This document shows, in pieces, positions 8,875 through 17,868 of a stretch of 48,289 nt of DNA. The stretch is from positions 76,314-124,602 of the forward strand of contig CANQYV010000001.1 of NCBI GenBank assembly GCA_947628165.1, written 5' to 3'. This DNA comes from an uncultured Clostridia bacterium (GTDB lineage: Bacteria; Bacillota; Clostridia; Oscillospirales; CAG-272). Position 1 is the stretch's first letter. Each line of letters begins with the position of its first letter. The notes beneath the pieces were generated by a model. That model had not been told where the DNA came from and did no database searches. It worked only from the letters and a program-made list of their open reading frames with translations. Both the position numbers and the translations under genes were made by a program.

Positions 8875-10758
8875 ATGAAAAGTTTTAAAAGGGCGGCATC
8901 ATTATTTGCCGTCGCCGCAGTCATTTTTACGGCGTTCTCCTCATGCGGGAGCAGAAACGGGGGCGATTTTACGGAAACGAAGACTACTGAAGAAGCGGTG
9001 ACGAACGCGCCCGAGCCCGCGCCGGAGCCTGTCGGACGGCGCGTCGAGGCGCTCGACCGCGGCGTGGCGGCGGTAAAGGTGAAGGGCGGCTATCTTGTGA
9101 GCTGGCGTTCCTTCGGGACCGAGTCCGCAGATACCGAATACGAGCTCTTTCGCGACGGCGAGCTGATCTATACGAGCGGCTCCGGCATGGCGACGTGTTT
9201 TCTTGACGCGGACGGCAAGGAGGACTCGAAGTATTCCGTCGCGGTCGGCGGCGAGAAGTCGCCTGAGGTGACGCCTTTTGAAACGAATTACTTCGACATC
9301 AAGCTCGACAGACCGAAAAACGGCGTAACGCCCGCAAGAGAGCCATACGGATATATGCCTAACGACTGCTCGTGCGGCGACGTTGACGGGGACGGACAGT
9401 ACGAGATAATAGTCAAGTGGGAGCCCACGAACGCTCAGGACAATTCAAAGGACGGATATACCGGAAACGTATATCTTGACGCGTACAAGCTCGACGGGAA
9501 AAAGCTGTGGCGCATCGACCTCGGAGTGAACATCCGCGCGGGCGCGCATTACACACAGTTCCTCGTCTTTGACTTTGACGGCGACGGAAAGTCCGAGCTC
9601 GTCTGCAAGACGGCGGACGGAACGGTCGACGGAAAGGGCAATGTCATAGGAAGAGAAGGCATCGATTACCGCACGCCGCAGGGGAGGATCCTCAGCGGAA
9701 AAGAATATCTCACCATATTCAACGGCGAAACCGGCGAGGCGATAGAGACGCTCGACTACATCCCCGAAAGAGGGCAGGTCTCCTCGTGGGGCGACGATTA
9801 CGGCAACCGCTGCGACAGATTTCTTGCCGCGGTCGCGTATCTTGACGGGAAGACGCCCGCGTTCGTAATGTGCCGCGGATACTACACGCGCGCGGTGCTC
9901 GCGGCGTACACGTTCGACGGCGAGCACATGACGAATATTTGGACGTGTGACTCGAACAACGCCGGATGCGGTCCTATCGCCGGGCAGGGCAACCACAATC
10001 TTGCCGTCGCCGATGTTGACGGAGACGGATGCGATGAGATCATATACGGTCAGTGCTGCATAGACCACAACGGTAAGCCCCTTTGGTCGACAATGCTCGG
10101 CCACGGAGACGCCGTTCACGTCGGGAATTTCCTTCCCGAGCGCGAGGGGCTCGAGGTATGGGGATGCCTTGAGGGCAGCAAGGGAGCGTATCTTGCAGAC
10201 GCCAAGACGGGGCGGGTGCTCCGCAAATATCAGTCCGACAGAGACGTCGGCCGCGCCCTCGCGGACAACTTCATCACCGGCAACGACTCCGCCGAGTTCA
10301 TGTGCGCGACGACGGGGACTGTGTTCTGCGGCGAAGATGATATCGTCAGAGGCGCCACATGGAACGGAGGCATAAACTTCGCCGTGTGGTACACGGGCAA
10401 GCTCGAGAGATGCGGTCTTGACGGCACGAATGTCTTTTCATACGAGCTCGGCAATGTCCTCTCGATGCAGGACGTCGTTGCCTGCAACGGAACAAAGGCA
10501 ACGCCGTGCCTTACGGCAGATCTGCTCGGCGACTGGCGCGAGGAAATAGTCATGGCAGGTGCGAACGGCAGCTTCCTCCGCGTTTATCTCACCGATTTTG
10601 AGACCGAATACCGTCTGCCGACGCTCATGCACGACACGATGTACCGCTGCGGCGTCGCAAACGAAAACGTCGCCTACAATATCCCGCCGCATACCGAATG
10701 GTTCCTTGATTCAAGCTACCCGCTGCCGGATTATCCCGAAGTACATACGGTGAAGTAA
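8875..10758 (+). CDS. Secreted lipoprotein, rhamnogalacturonan lyase-like (PL11 family)
   Basis: Lipobox-like signal (AVIFTAFSSCGS). RRVEALDRGVAAVKVKGGYLVSWRSFGTE, CSCGDVDGDGQYEIIVKWEPTNAQDNS, GAHYTQFLVFDFDGDGKSELVCKTADGT, GNHNLAVADVDGDGCDEIIYG, LTADLLGDWREEIV. Confidence 0.93.
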   Translation: MKSFKRAASLFAVAAVIFTAFSSCGSRNGGDFTETKTTEEAVTNAPEPAPEPVGRRVEALDRGVAAVKVKGGYLVSWRSFGTESADTEYELFRDGELIYTSGSGMATCFLDADGKEDSKYSVAVGGEKSPEVTPFETNYFDIKLDRPKNGVTPAREPYGYMPNDCSCGDVDGDGQYEIIVKWEPTNAQDNSKDGYTGNVYLDAYKLDGKKLWRIDLGVNIRAGAHYTQFLVFDFDGDGKSELVCKTADGTVDGKGNVIGREGIDYRTPQGRILSGKEYLTIFNGETGEAIETLDYIPERGQVSSWGDDYGNRCDRFLAAVAYLDGKTPAFVMCRGYYTRAVLAAYTFDGEHMTNIWTCDSNNAGCGPIAGQGNHNLAVADVDGDGCDEIIYGQCCIDHNGKPLWSTMLGHGDAVHVGNFLPEREGLEVWGCLEGSKGAYLADAKTGRVLRKYQSDRDVGRALADNFITGNDSAEFMCATTGTVFCGEDDIVRGATWNGGINFAVWYTGKLERCGLDGTNVFSYELGNVLSMQDVVACNGTKATPCLTADLLGDWREEIVMAGANGSFLRVYLTDFETEYRLPTLMHDTMYRCGVANENVAYNIPPHTEWFLDSSYPLPDYPEVHTVK

Positions 10759-10776
10759 AAATCACATATCAAAAAT

Positions 10777-10816
10777 CCCGCAAAGACTTTTATTATGTCT
10801 TTGCGGGCATTTTTTG
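10777..10816 (+). terminator. Rho-independent terminator after the PL11-like gene
   Basis: CCCGCAAAGAC / GTCTTTGCGGG stem followed by CATTTTTTG. Confidence 0.88.
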
Positions 10817-10947
10817 TAAGCTGAATATGAACGAATTGTGAACGAAAAAGCGAAATATTAAATCTTTTGTTTTGTGCCGTTTTGGCATGGATTTTCTTCT
10901 GCGAATATGGTATATTATACGGGAAAGTTTTTAAACGGTAGTGTGAT

Positions 10948-12675
10948 ATGCGTACATATTTTAAGTATCTCCGGCCTTTTCTTCCGAGAATGTCGGTGGG
11001 GCTCCTGATCAAATTTGCGGGGACGATATTCGATCTTCTGATCCCCGTTATGCTGAAAATAATAATAGACGACATCGTTCCGACGAAAAACGCGCGTATG
11101 ATATATTTTTACGGCGGCGTCATGATACTCTGCTCGATCCTTGCCGTCGTCGGCAATATCGTTGCAAACAGAATGGCGTCGCGCGTCGCGAGCGAGTCGA
11201 CAAGGAAGCTGAGACACGACCTTTTCGTCAAAACGCTTTTCCTTTCATGCTCACAGACGGACAAATTCACGATCCCGTCGCTTGAGTCGCGCCTCACGTC
11301 CGACACTTACAACGTGCATCAGTTCACGGGCATGATGCAGCGCATGGGCGTCCGCGCGCCTATACTTCTTATAGGCGGTCTTGTCATAACTATGGCGCTT
11401 GACCCGGCGCTGACGCTCGTCCTCGTCGCGATCCTGCCTTTTCTCGGCGTGTCTGTTTTCTACATCGCGAAAAAGACTGTCCCTCTGTACCGCAGCCAGC
11501 AGTCCGCAACGGACGACATGGTCCGCACCGTCCGCGAAAACATACAGGGCATACGCGTCATAAAGGCGCTGTCCAAAACGGATTACGAGCGCCGCAGGTT
11601 CGACGGCGTCAACAAGGCGTTGATGAAGCGCGAAGAAACCGCAGGCCTTGTCGTCTCGGCGACAAACCCGCTCATGAATTTCTTCCTTTACGTCGGGCTG
11701 ACAGTCGTTATAGTGATCGGCGCTTACCGCGTGAACCGCGGCTTGTCAAAGGTCGGCACGATAATGTCGTTCATGAGCTATTTTACCTATATCCTGAACG
11801 CAATGCTCTCCGTCACCCGCATGTTCACGACTTATTCGAGATGCTCGGCGTCGATGGGACGCATAGAAGAGGTCCTTAAAGAGGAGCCTCAGCTTTCCGT
11901 TCTCAAAATGCCGGAAGACGCTGTGACGCCCGAAAACGCGCCGCGCGTCAGATTTGACAACGTGTGCTTTTCTTATAACGGAAAGAAAAACAACCTTTCC
12001 GATATTTCCTTTGAGCTCTATCCCGGGCAGACGCTCGGCGTTATAGGCGCGACGGGAAGCGGAAAAACCACGCTCATATCGCTGCTTCTGAGGTTTTACG
12101 ACCCAGACTCGGGAAGCATACAGATCGACGGCGTCGATATAAGATATATCCCGAAGGAGAGACTCTACGAAAAGTTCGGCGTCGCTTTGCAGAGCGATTT
12201 CCTTTTCTCAGATACGATAAGGGAAAACGTCCGCTTCGGACGCGACATTCAGGACGAAGATATAAAACGCGCCGCCGCGTATGCCCAGGCGGAGGAGTTC
12301 ATATCCGAAAAGGAAGGCGGGCTCGATTTCGGGCTTGCTATCAAGGGCGCGAACCTGTCGGGCGGACAGAAGCAGCGACTGCTCATCTCCCGCGCGCTCG
12401 CCTCGTCGCCCGATATACTGATCCTTGATGACTCTTCCAGCGCGCTCGACTACAAGACGGACGCGTCGCTCCGCGCCGCGATCGCCGAAGGGTTCGACGC
12501 CTCGACGAAGATAATCATAGCGCAGCGCATAAGCTCCATAATGTCGGCGGATCTCATCCTTGTGATGGACGGCGGCAGCGTTATCGCCGCGGGAACCGAC
12601 GGCGAGCTTCGCGAAAGCTGTGAGATATACCGCGAGATCGCAGACTCGCAGATGGGAGGTGCGATCCTTGACTGA
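10948..12675 (+). CDS. ABC exporter half-transporter (TMD-NBD), degenerate-site subunit
   Basis: Walker A GATGSGKTT, signature LSGGQKQR, Walker B ILILDDSSSALD (Glu to Asp), H-loop IIIAQRISS (His to Gln). Confidence 0.93.
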   Translation: MRTYFKYLRPFLPRMSVGLLIKFAGTIFDLLIPVMLKIIIDDIVPTKNARMIYFYGGVMILCSILAVVGNIVANRMASRVASESTRKLRHDLFVKTLFLSCSQTDKFTIPSLESRLTSDTYNVHQFTGMMQRMGVRAPILLIGGLVITMALDPALTLVLVAILPFLGVSVFYIAKKTVPLYRSQQSATDDMVRTVRENIQGIRVIKALSKTDYERRRFDGVNKALMKREETAGLVVSATNPLMNFFLYVGLTVVIVIGAYRVNRGLSKVGTIMSFMSYFTYILNAMLSVTRMFTTYSRCSASMGRIEEVLKEEPQLSVLKMPEDAVTPENAPRVRFDNVCFSYNGKKNNLSDISFELYPGQTLGVIGATGSGKTTLISLLLRFYDPDSGSIQIDGVDIRYIPKERLYEKFGVALQSDFLFSDTIRENVRFGRDIQDEDIKRAAAYAQAEEFISEKEGGLDFGLAIKGANLSGGQKQRLLISRALASSPDILILDDSSSALDYKTDASLRAAIAEGFDASTKIIIAQRISSIMSADLILVMDGGSVIAAGTDGELRESCEIYREIADSQMGGAILD

Positions 12676-14440
12676 CAAAAAAGCAACAGTGACAGCTGAC
12701 AAGCGTCACAAAATGAAGATGTTTTTCCGCATCTTCGGATATATGTTCGAGCATAAGGCGCTCGTCGCGTTCGCACTCATCATTATGCTCGCGTCAAACG
12801 CGTTCGCGCTCGCCGGACCTTACCTCTCGGGAAAAGCCATTGCCGCGATAGAGCCCGGTATAGGGAAGGTGGACTTTGACACTGTGCTGTTTTACTGCGC
12901 GCTGATGGCGCTGTTCTATGCGCTGTCCTCCGGGCTTTCGTATCTCTTGTCGGCAACGATGATACATCTTTCGCGCAGCGTCGTCAAACGCATGCGGGAG
13001 CAGGTATTCGACAAGCTGATGCGCCTGCCCGTCGGCTTTTTCGACAGAAATCAGACGGGCGACATAATAAGCCGCATATCTTACGATATCGACACGATAA
13101 ACGCGTCCATATCGACCGATATGCTCCAGATCTGCTCGAGCGTCATCACGATAGTCGTGTCTCTTGTGATGATGATAATGATCTCTCCTCTGCTCGTGCT
13201 CGTATTTGTCGTGACGATACCGATGTCGCTGATTTTCACGCGGTACAAATCGAAAAAGATACAGCCGCTATTCCGCCGCCGTTCGGCGAAGCTCGGAGAG
13301 CTCAACGGCTACACTGAGGAGATACTTTCGGGTCACAGGACGATAAAGGCCTACAACCGGGAAGATACGATGATAGGGCGGTTCGACGCTCACAACGACG
13401 AATCGATAGACGCGTACTACAACGCAGACTATCAGGGCGCGATGATAGGTCCGACCGTCAATTTCATAAACAACCTCTCGCTTTCGCTTATAAGCATGTT
13501 CGGCGGCGTTCTGTACCTCGGCGGCGTCATACATCTTGACGCGATATCTACCTTTATTCTCTATTCGAGGCGTTTTTCGGGACCGATAAACGAGATGGCG
13601 AACATAATAAGCGAGCTTCAGTCGGCGGCGTCCGCCGCGGAGCGCGTGTTCCGCCTGCTCGATACGGAGGAGGAGCCCGCAGACAGAGAGGGCGCGCTCG
13701 TTCTTTCCGAGCCCAAGGGAGACATCGAGGCGGAAAACGTCCGATTCTCATATATCGAAGGCAAAGAGATACTCCACGGCATCTCATTTGAGGCAAATGC
13801 GGGGAAGACGGTCGCGATCGTCGGCCCGACCGGCAGCGGAAAGACCACGGTCATAAACCTTCTCATGCGCTTTTACGACCAGGACAGCGGCGAGATACGG
13901 GTAGACGGCACGAATACCCTCGACATAACGAGAGACAGCCTCTGCCGCGCGTATACGATGGTACTCCAGGATACATGGCTGTTCGGCGGCACTATCGCCG
14001 AAAATATAGCATACGGAAAGGAAAACGCGACCCGAGAAGAGATAGTCGGGGCGGCAAAGGCAGCGATGATAGACGACTATATCGAGAGCCTGCCCGAAGG
14101 ATATGACACTGTACTCACCGAGGGCGGCATCAATCTCTCAAAGGGGCAGCGGCAGCTCTTAACGATCGCGAGGGCGATGCTCCCTTCATGCTCGATACTG
14201 ATACTCGACGAGGCGACGTCGAACGTCGACTCAAGGACGGAGGTCAAGATACAGGCGGCGATGGCAAAGCTGATGGAGGGGAAGACCTCGATCGTCATAG
14301 CGCACAGGCTTTCGACAGTCAAGGACGCCGACACGATACTCGTCGTCCGAGACGGGAATATCATCGAGCGCGGCACGCACGACGAGCTGCTTGAAATGAG
14401 AGGCTTTTACGCGTCGTTATACAACTCACAGTTCAACTGA
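12668..14440 (+). CDS. ABC exporter half-transporter (TMD-NBD), partner subunit
   Basis: Walker A GPTGSGKTT, signature LSKGQRQ, Walker B ILILDEATSNVD, H-loop VIAHRLST. TTG start at 12668 preceded by GGAGGT and overlapping the previous stop. Confidence 0.93.
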   Translation: MTDKKATVTADKRHKMKMFFRIFGYMFEHKALVAFALIIMLASNAFALAGPYLSGKAIAAIEPGIGKVDFDTVLFYCALMALFYALSSGLSYLLSATMIHLSRSVVKRMREQVFDKLMRLPVGFFDRNQTGDIISRISYDIDTINASISTDMLQICSSVITIVVSLVMMIMISPLLVLVFVVTIPMSLIFTRYKSKKIQPLFRRRSAKLGELNGYTEEILSGHRTIKAYNREDTMIGRFDAHNDESIDAYYNADYQGAMIGPTVNFINNLSLSLISMFGGVLYLGGVIHLDAISTFILYSRRFSGPINEMANIISELQSAASAAERVFRLLDTEEEPADREGALVLSEPKGDIEAENVRFSYIEGKEILHGISFEANAGKTVAIVGPTGSGKTTVINLLMRFYDQDSGEIRVDGTNTLDITRDSLCRAYTMVLQDTWLFGGTIAENIAYGKENATREEIVGAAKAAMIDDYIESLPEGYDTVLTEGGINLSKGQRQLLTIARAMLPSCSILILDEATSNVDSRTEVKIQAAMAKLMEGKTSIVIAHRLSTVKDADTILVVRDGNIIERGTHDELLEMRGFYASLYNSQFN

Positions 14441-15200
14441 GCTTCTCCCGCATATACTGAAATATCTTCTTTTCCTCGCGTGAGATTTTGACCTGAGATA
14501 GCCCGAGCGCCCGCGCGGTCATCTCCTGCGACATATCGTGATAGTAACGCAGCGAGATTATTTTTCGCCAGAGCTCCGGCAGCGATGACGCCACCTCGCG
14601 CAGGGCGATATAATCCGTGTAGGCTCCCGTCATGTCGGGCGCCTCGAGCGTGTCCGAAAGGGTCGCCGTCCCGTCATCAAAGGCGGGCTCGGAAATCGAC
14701 CTGACGGGGAGCGAGCATTCGATTGCCTCGGCGGCTGATATGATGTCCACGCCGAGCGCTTCTGCGAGCTCCGACAGCCTCGGCTCGCGCCCGGTCTTTG
14801 CAGTGAGCCGTTCTTTTTCAAATAACAGCCGTGAGCCGAGACGCTTCTTGTCCCGGCTCACTTTTATGATGCCGTCGTCGCGAAGAAAACGCTTTATCTC
14901 GCCTATTATGAGCGGAACGGCGTAGGTGGAAAACGCGCACCCGCGATCTGTGTCGAAGCTGCGTATCGCGCGGAGCATTCCTATCATCCCGAGCTGACAT
15001 AGGTCGTCAAACTCGGCTCCTCTGCCGACAAATCGGGCGGCGATGCTGCGGACGAGCCCTTCGTTCTCGCGTATAAGCTCCTCTTCTGCGTCTCTGTCGC
15101 CTTCCTTTACGCGCAATAAAAGCGCGAGATTGCCGTCGCGGAATTCCTTTTTTTCGTCCGTGAACGCTTTTGCTTCTTCGATCGTCTCTGTCGGATTCAT
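14433..15200 (-). CDS. sigF: RNA polymerase sporulation sigma factor SigF
   Basis: LIRENEGLVRSIAARFVGRGAEFDDLCQLGMIGMLRAIRSFDTDRGCAFSTYAVPLIIGEIKRFLRDDG; regions 3-4 present. Downstream of spoIIAA-spoIIAB. Confidence 0.93.
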   Translation of the reverse strand: MNPTETIEEAKAFTDEKKEFRDGNLALLLRVKEGDRDAEEELIRENEGLVRSIAARFVGRGAEFDDLCQLGMIGMLRAIRSFDTDRGCAFSTYAVPLIIGEIKRFLRDDGIIKVSRDKKRLGSRLLFEKERLTAKTGREPRLSELAEALGVDIISAAEAIECSLPVRSISEPAFDDGTATLSDTLEAPDMTGAYTDYIALREVASSLPELWRKIISLRYYHDMSQEMTARALGLSQVKISREEKKIFQYMREKLS

Positions 15201-15250
15201 TTATGCTCCTTTCGGACGCCGGGCGAAGGCACGGTCGGACGCGGTGCGTG

Positions 15251-15745
15251 TCATTTGAAGGCTCTTTTCGGGTTCCCGAGAGTTTTGACCATCGTGACCT
15301 TTGTCCCGCTTCCCGGCTTGCTGACGACTGTGAGCCTGTCCATAAAGCTCTCCATGACGGTAAAGCCCATGCCGCTGCGCTCGCCCTCCGGGTCTGTTGT
15401 GTAAAGCGGCTGCATCGCGGTCTTTATGTCGTCTATGCCGCAGCCCTTGTCGCGGACCTCTATGCGGACCGTTCTTTCGTCGAGTATCTTTATTGTTATG
15501 TACACGATCCCCCGTTTGTCGCGGTAGCCGTGGACTATCGCGTTCGTCACCGCCTCGGACACGGCGCACTTGATGTCGGACAGCTCTTCAAACGTCGGGT
15601 CGAGCTGCGAAACGAATACAGAGGATACGCTTCTCGCTATCCCTTCGTTCACGGAGGAGGAGGGGAGCTCTATCCTTATCTCGTTTCTGAGGTTTTCCGG
15701 AGGACGTCCGGAGCGCTTTTTTTCAATCGTTTCTGTGTTTGTCAT
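15251..15745 (-). CDS. spoIIAB: Anti-sigma F factor SpoIIAB (GHKL kinase)
   Basis: DIKCAVSEAVTNAIVHGY (N box), VRDKGCGIDDI (G1), GERSGMGFTVMESFMD (G2). ATG at 15745 with upstream GAAAGGAA; ORF start at 15805 judged too long. Confidence 0.94.
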   Translation of the reverse strand: MTNTETIEKKRSGRPPENLRNEIRIELPSSSVNEGIARSVSSVFVSQLDPTFEELSDIKCAVSEAVTNAIVHGYRDKRGIVYITIKILDERTVRIEVRDKGCGIDDIKTAMQPLYTTDPEGERSGMGFTVMESFMDRLTVVSKPGSGTKVTMVKTLGNPKRAFK

Positions 15746-15764
15746 TTTTATTTTCCTTTCGGAT

Positions 15765-16103
15765 TTATTTCTGTTTGATTTCGATAAATCTTCCGGCGCC
15801 GGCAAGATCGAGTATCTTCATAACCTGCGGCGACGGAGAGAGCAGCGTCAGCCGACAGCCTATCTTCTCGGCGCACGCTATTCTTCCGAGAATCAGGCCG
15901 AGTCCCGCGCTGTCCATAAATTCGACGGCGGACATATCCATCACGGCTCGTTTCGGTCTCTTGATAAAAAGGTCTGAGTCTATCTGTCCGCGTATCCGCT
16001 TTGCGCTGTGGTGATCTATGTCGCCCGACAGTGAGATTATCATCGTGTGGCCGTCGATGGTTGAGACGGCTTCCGCCTTGCTGCTTCTCATTCCTGAGCT
16101 CAT
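15765..16103 (-). CDS. spoIIAA: Anti-sigma F factor antagonist SpoIIAA (STAS)
   Basis: STAS fold with phosphorylatable Ser in VMDMSAVEFMDSAGLGLILGR. First gene of the spoIIA operon. Confidence 0.93.
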   Translation of the reverse strand: MSSGMRSSKAEAVSTIDGHTMIISLSGDIDHHSAKRIRGQIDSDLFIKRPKRAVMDMSAVEFMDSAGLGLILGRIACAEKIGCRLTLLSPSPQVMKILDLAGAGRFIEIKQK

Positions 16104-16204
16104 TTTTACGCTCCCCTATGTTGCTTTAAATTACTTTTATGGTAATTATTTTACATCCGGTATTTCGATAAAAATGTCGCATTATGTTTGTCGAAAAATA
16201 TTTT

Positions 16205-16248
16205 TTCAAAAAATAATCGGCGTGCTGTCAAACCGACCGCACGCCGAT
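16205..16248 (-). terminator. Rho-independent terminator downstream of the 60-aa gene
   Basis: Stem ATCGGCGTGC / GCACGCCGAT (16216-16248) followed on the minus strand by TATTTTTT. Confidence 0.8.
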
Positions 16249-16260
16249 CATTTGGGGCTG

Positions 16261-16443
16261 TCAGAACGCCCAGTCAGAGACGTTCTGCATCATCGTTCCC
16301 ACCGCGTCAAGAGCTTTTCCCGCGCTGCGCTTGAACTTGCTTTTCTTGGGCTTCATCATCGCGACCGACATGGCGCCGACCGCGCCTCCGATCATGATAC
16401 CCGCCGCGACGCCCTTCGCGACCTTCATCGTTGTCTGTGACAT
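16261..16443 (-). CDS. Small (60 aa) putative membrane-associated protein with glycine-rich hydrophobic segment
   Basis: ORF with RBS AAGGAACGGCATTATG and its own terminator. VAAGIMIGGAVGAMSVAMM followed by a basic region. Confidence 0.65.
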   Translation of the reverse strand: MSQTTMKVAKGVAAGIMIGGAVGAMSVAMMKPKKSKFKRSAGKALDAVGTMMQNVSDWAF

Positions 16444-16589
16444 AATGCCGTTCCTTTCGCAAAATAATATTTATGTTATTAGTATCTGTGCGCGCCTGCC
16501 GTTTGATACACCCGGCACCGTAAGAAGCCGTAAGAAAAAATTGGTTTATGTACCTCACGGCGACGTATATGCCGCCGTGAGAGATCCTG

Positions 16590-16805
16590 TCAGCCGTTGT
16601 CGCTTGAATATGACTCCGTCGGACGGAAGAGGAGCGTGATGCACCAAAGCCCGGCAAGGCCAACGAGCGTATATATTATGCGCGCGACCATGCTGCCCTG
16701 ACCGCCGCAGATCCACGCGACTATGTCAAAGCTGAACAGCCCGATGCTGCCCCAGTTAATCGCTCCGATTATCGTGAGCACCAGCGATATTTTATCCATG
16801 ATCAT
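16590..16805 (-). CDS. DUF378-like small membrane protein
   Basis: DKISLVLTIIGAINWGSIGLFSFDIVAWICG...ARIIYTLVGLAGLWCI, typical of the short two-TM DUF378 family. Start could be the second Met (16799). Confidence 0.8.
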   Translation of the reverse strand: MIMDKISLVLTIIGAINWGSIGLFSFDIVAWICGGQGSMVARIIYTLVGLAGLWCITLLFRPTESYSSDNG

Positions 16806-17087
16806 TTTTCAGTTTCTCCGACCTTTTTGTTATGACCTACGCGCGGCGGGGCGGCGATCAGCCTTAAAGCCTCGTCGACAGTCAGCCATATTATTATAGA
16901 GCGCCCGTCGGACGCTTATATATAATATCCGCACTTTGCAGTCATAATATTTTTAAATTCTCAGGTAATTTCCGGTAATTTCTTTTTTGGGCATGTACAT
17001 TTTTATTGTGCGGTGTCGTTCGGCGAAAAACCGCATATAATGTCAATGGGAACGTATTTATGAAAGTGACGGGAGTGATGTTTTGAG

Positions 17088-17774
17088 ATGTTAATAGAGT
17101 ATATAGCAGCAAGGCTTTTTTGCTTTTTTCTCAGCGTTTCGGGCGGTCAGAGCTTTCCGCCGCCCCTCACCTCGGAGGAAGAGCGCCGTCTTTTCACCGA
17201 ATATGCGGCGGGCAGCACAGAGGCAAGGCAGACGCTTATAGAGCATAATCTGAGGCTCGTTTCGCACATCGTGCGGAAATATTATTCTTCAAACAGAAAT
17301 CAGGAGGACCTGCTTTCGATAGGCACGATAGGTCTTATCAAGGCAATAGACTCCTTCAACATAAAAAACGGCGCAAGGTTTGCGACATACGCGGCGAAAT
17401 GCATCCAGAACGAGATACTCATGTTTTTCCGCTCGCAGAAAAAGCTGAACTACGAGATATCGATAAACGAAACGATAGACACGGATCGCGACGGAAACCC
17501 GCTTACATACGGAGACATAATTTCAACGGAGGACAACATCGCCGACGATATCGACAAAAAGATGAAATGCAGAAAGGCGCTCGACTATATAAAAGGGCGT
17601 CTCGGCGAGCGCGAACGCAAAATAATCGTTCTTCGGTACGGACTTGCCGGACAGCGCCCGATGACGCAGCGAGAGGTGGCGGAGCAGCTCGGGATATCGC
17701 GCTCGTATGTTTCGAGGATAGAGAAGGGCGCGCTTGCGGAAATGAAGGATTTTATCAACGGGAAACACGGCTGA
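17088..17774 (+). CDS. sigK: RNA polymerase sporulation sigma factor SigK (uninterrupted, with hydrophobic pro-sequence)
   Basis: Hydrophobic N-terminus MLIEYIAARLFCFFLSVSG, then LTSEEERRLFTEYAAGSTEARQTLIEHNLRLVSHIVRKY, DLLSIGTIGLIKAIDSF, RFATYAAKCIQNEILMFFR, RYGLAGQRPMTQREVAEQLGISRSYVSRIEKGAL. Confidence 0.9.
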   Translation: MLIEYIAARLFCFFLSVSGGQSFPPPLTSEEERRLFTEYAAGSTEARQTLIEHNLRLVSHIVRKYYSSNRNQEDLLSIGTIGLIKAIDSFNIKNGARFATYAAKCIQNEILMFFRSQKKLNYEISINETIDTDRDGNPLTYGDIISTEDNIADDIDKKMKCRKALDYIKGRLGERERKIIVLRYGLAGQRPMTQREVAEQLGISRSYVSRIEKGALAEMKDFINGKHG

Positions 17775-17811
17775 GACCCCAAAAGACGCGAAAAAGATAT
17801 CGCGCACCGTA

Positions 17812-17841
17812 TTGACACGGGAGGTGCTTTCTATGTATAAT
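17812..17841 (+). promoter_or_regulatory. Sigma-A type promoter upstream of the DUF512 gene
   Basis: TTGACA (17812-17817), 18-bp spacer, TATAAT (17836-17841). Confidence 0.65.
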
Positions 17842-17868
17842 TAAATCCGGAAAAGGAGTTTTGAGCCT

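Noticed and set aside
16548-16580. Hairpin CTCACGGCG...CGCCGTGAG downstream of the DUF378 gene
   Set aside because: A stem is present but lacks a convincing T-tract, so it is not called as a terminator.
17088-17774. Possible skin-type interruption of sigK
   Set aside because: The frame is continuous through regions 2-4 with no recombinase gene nearby.
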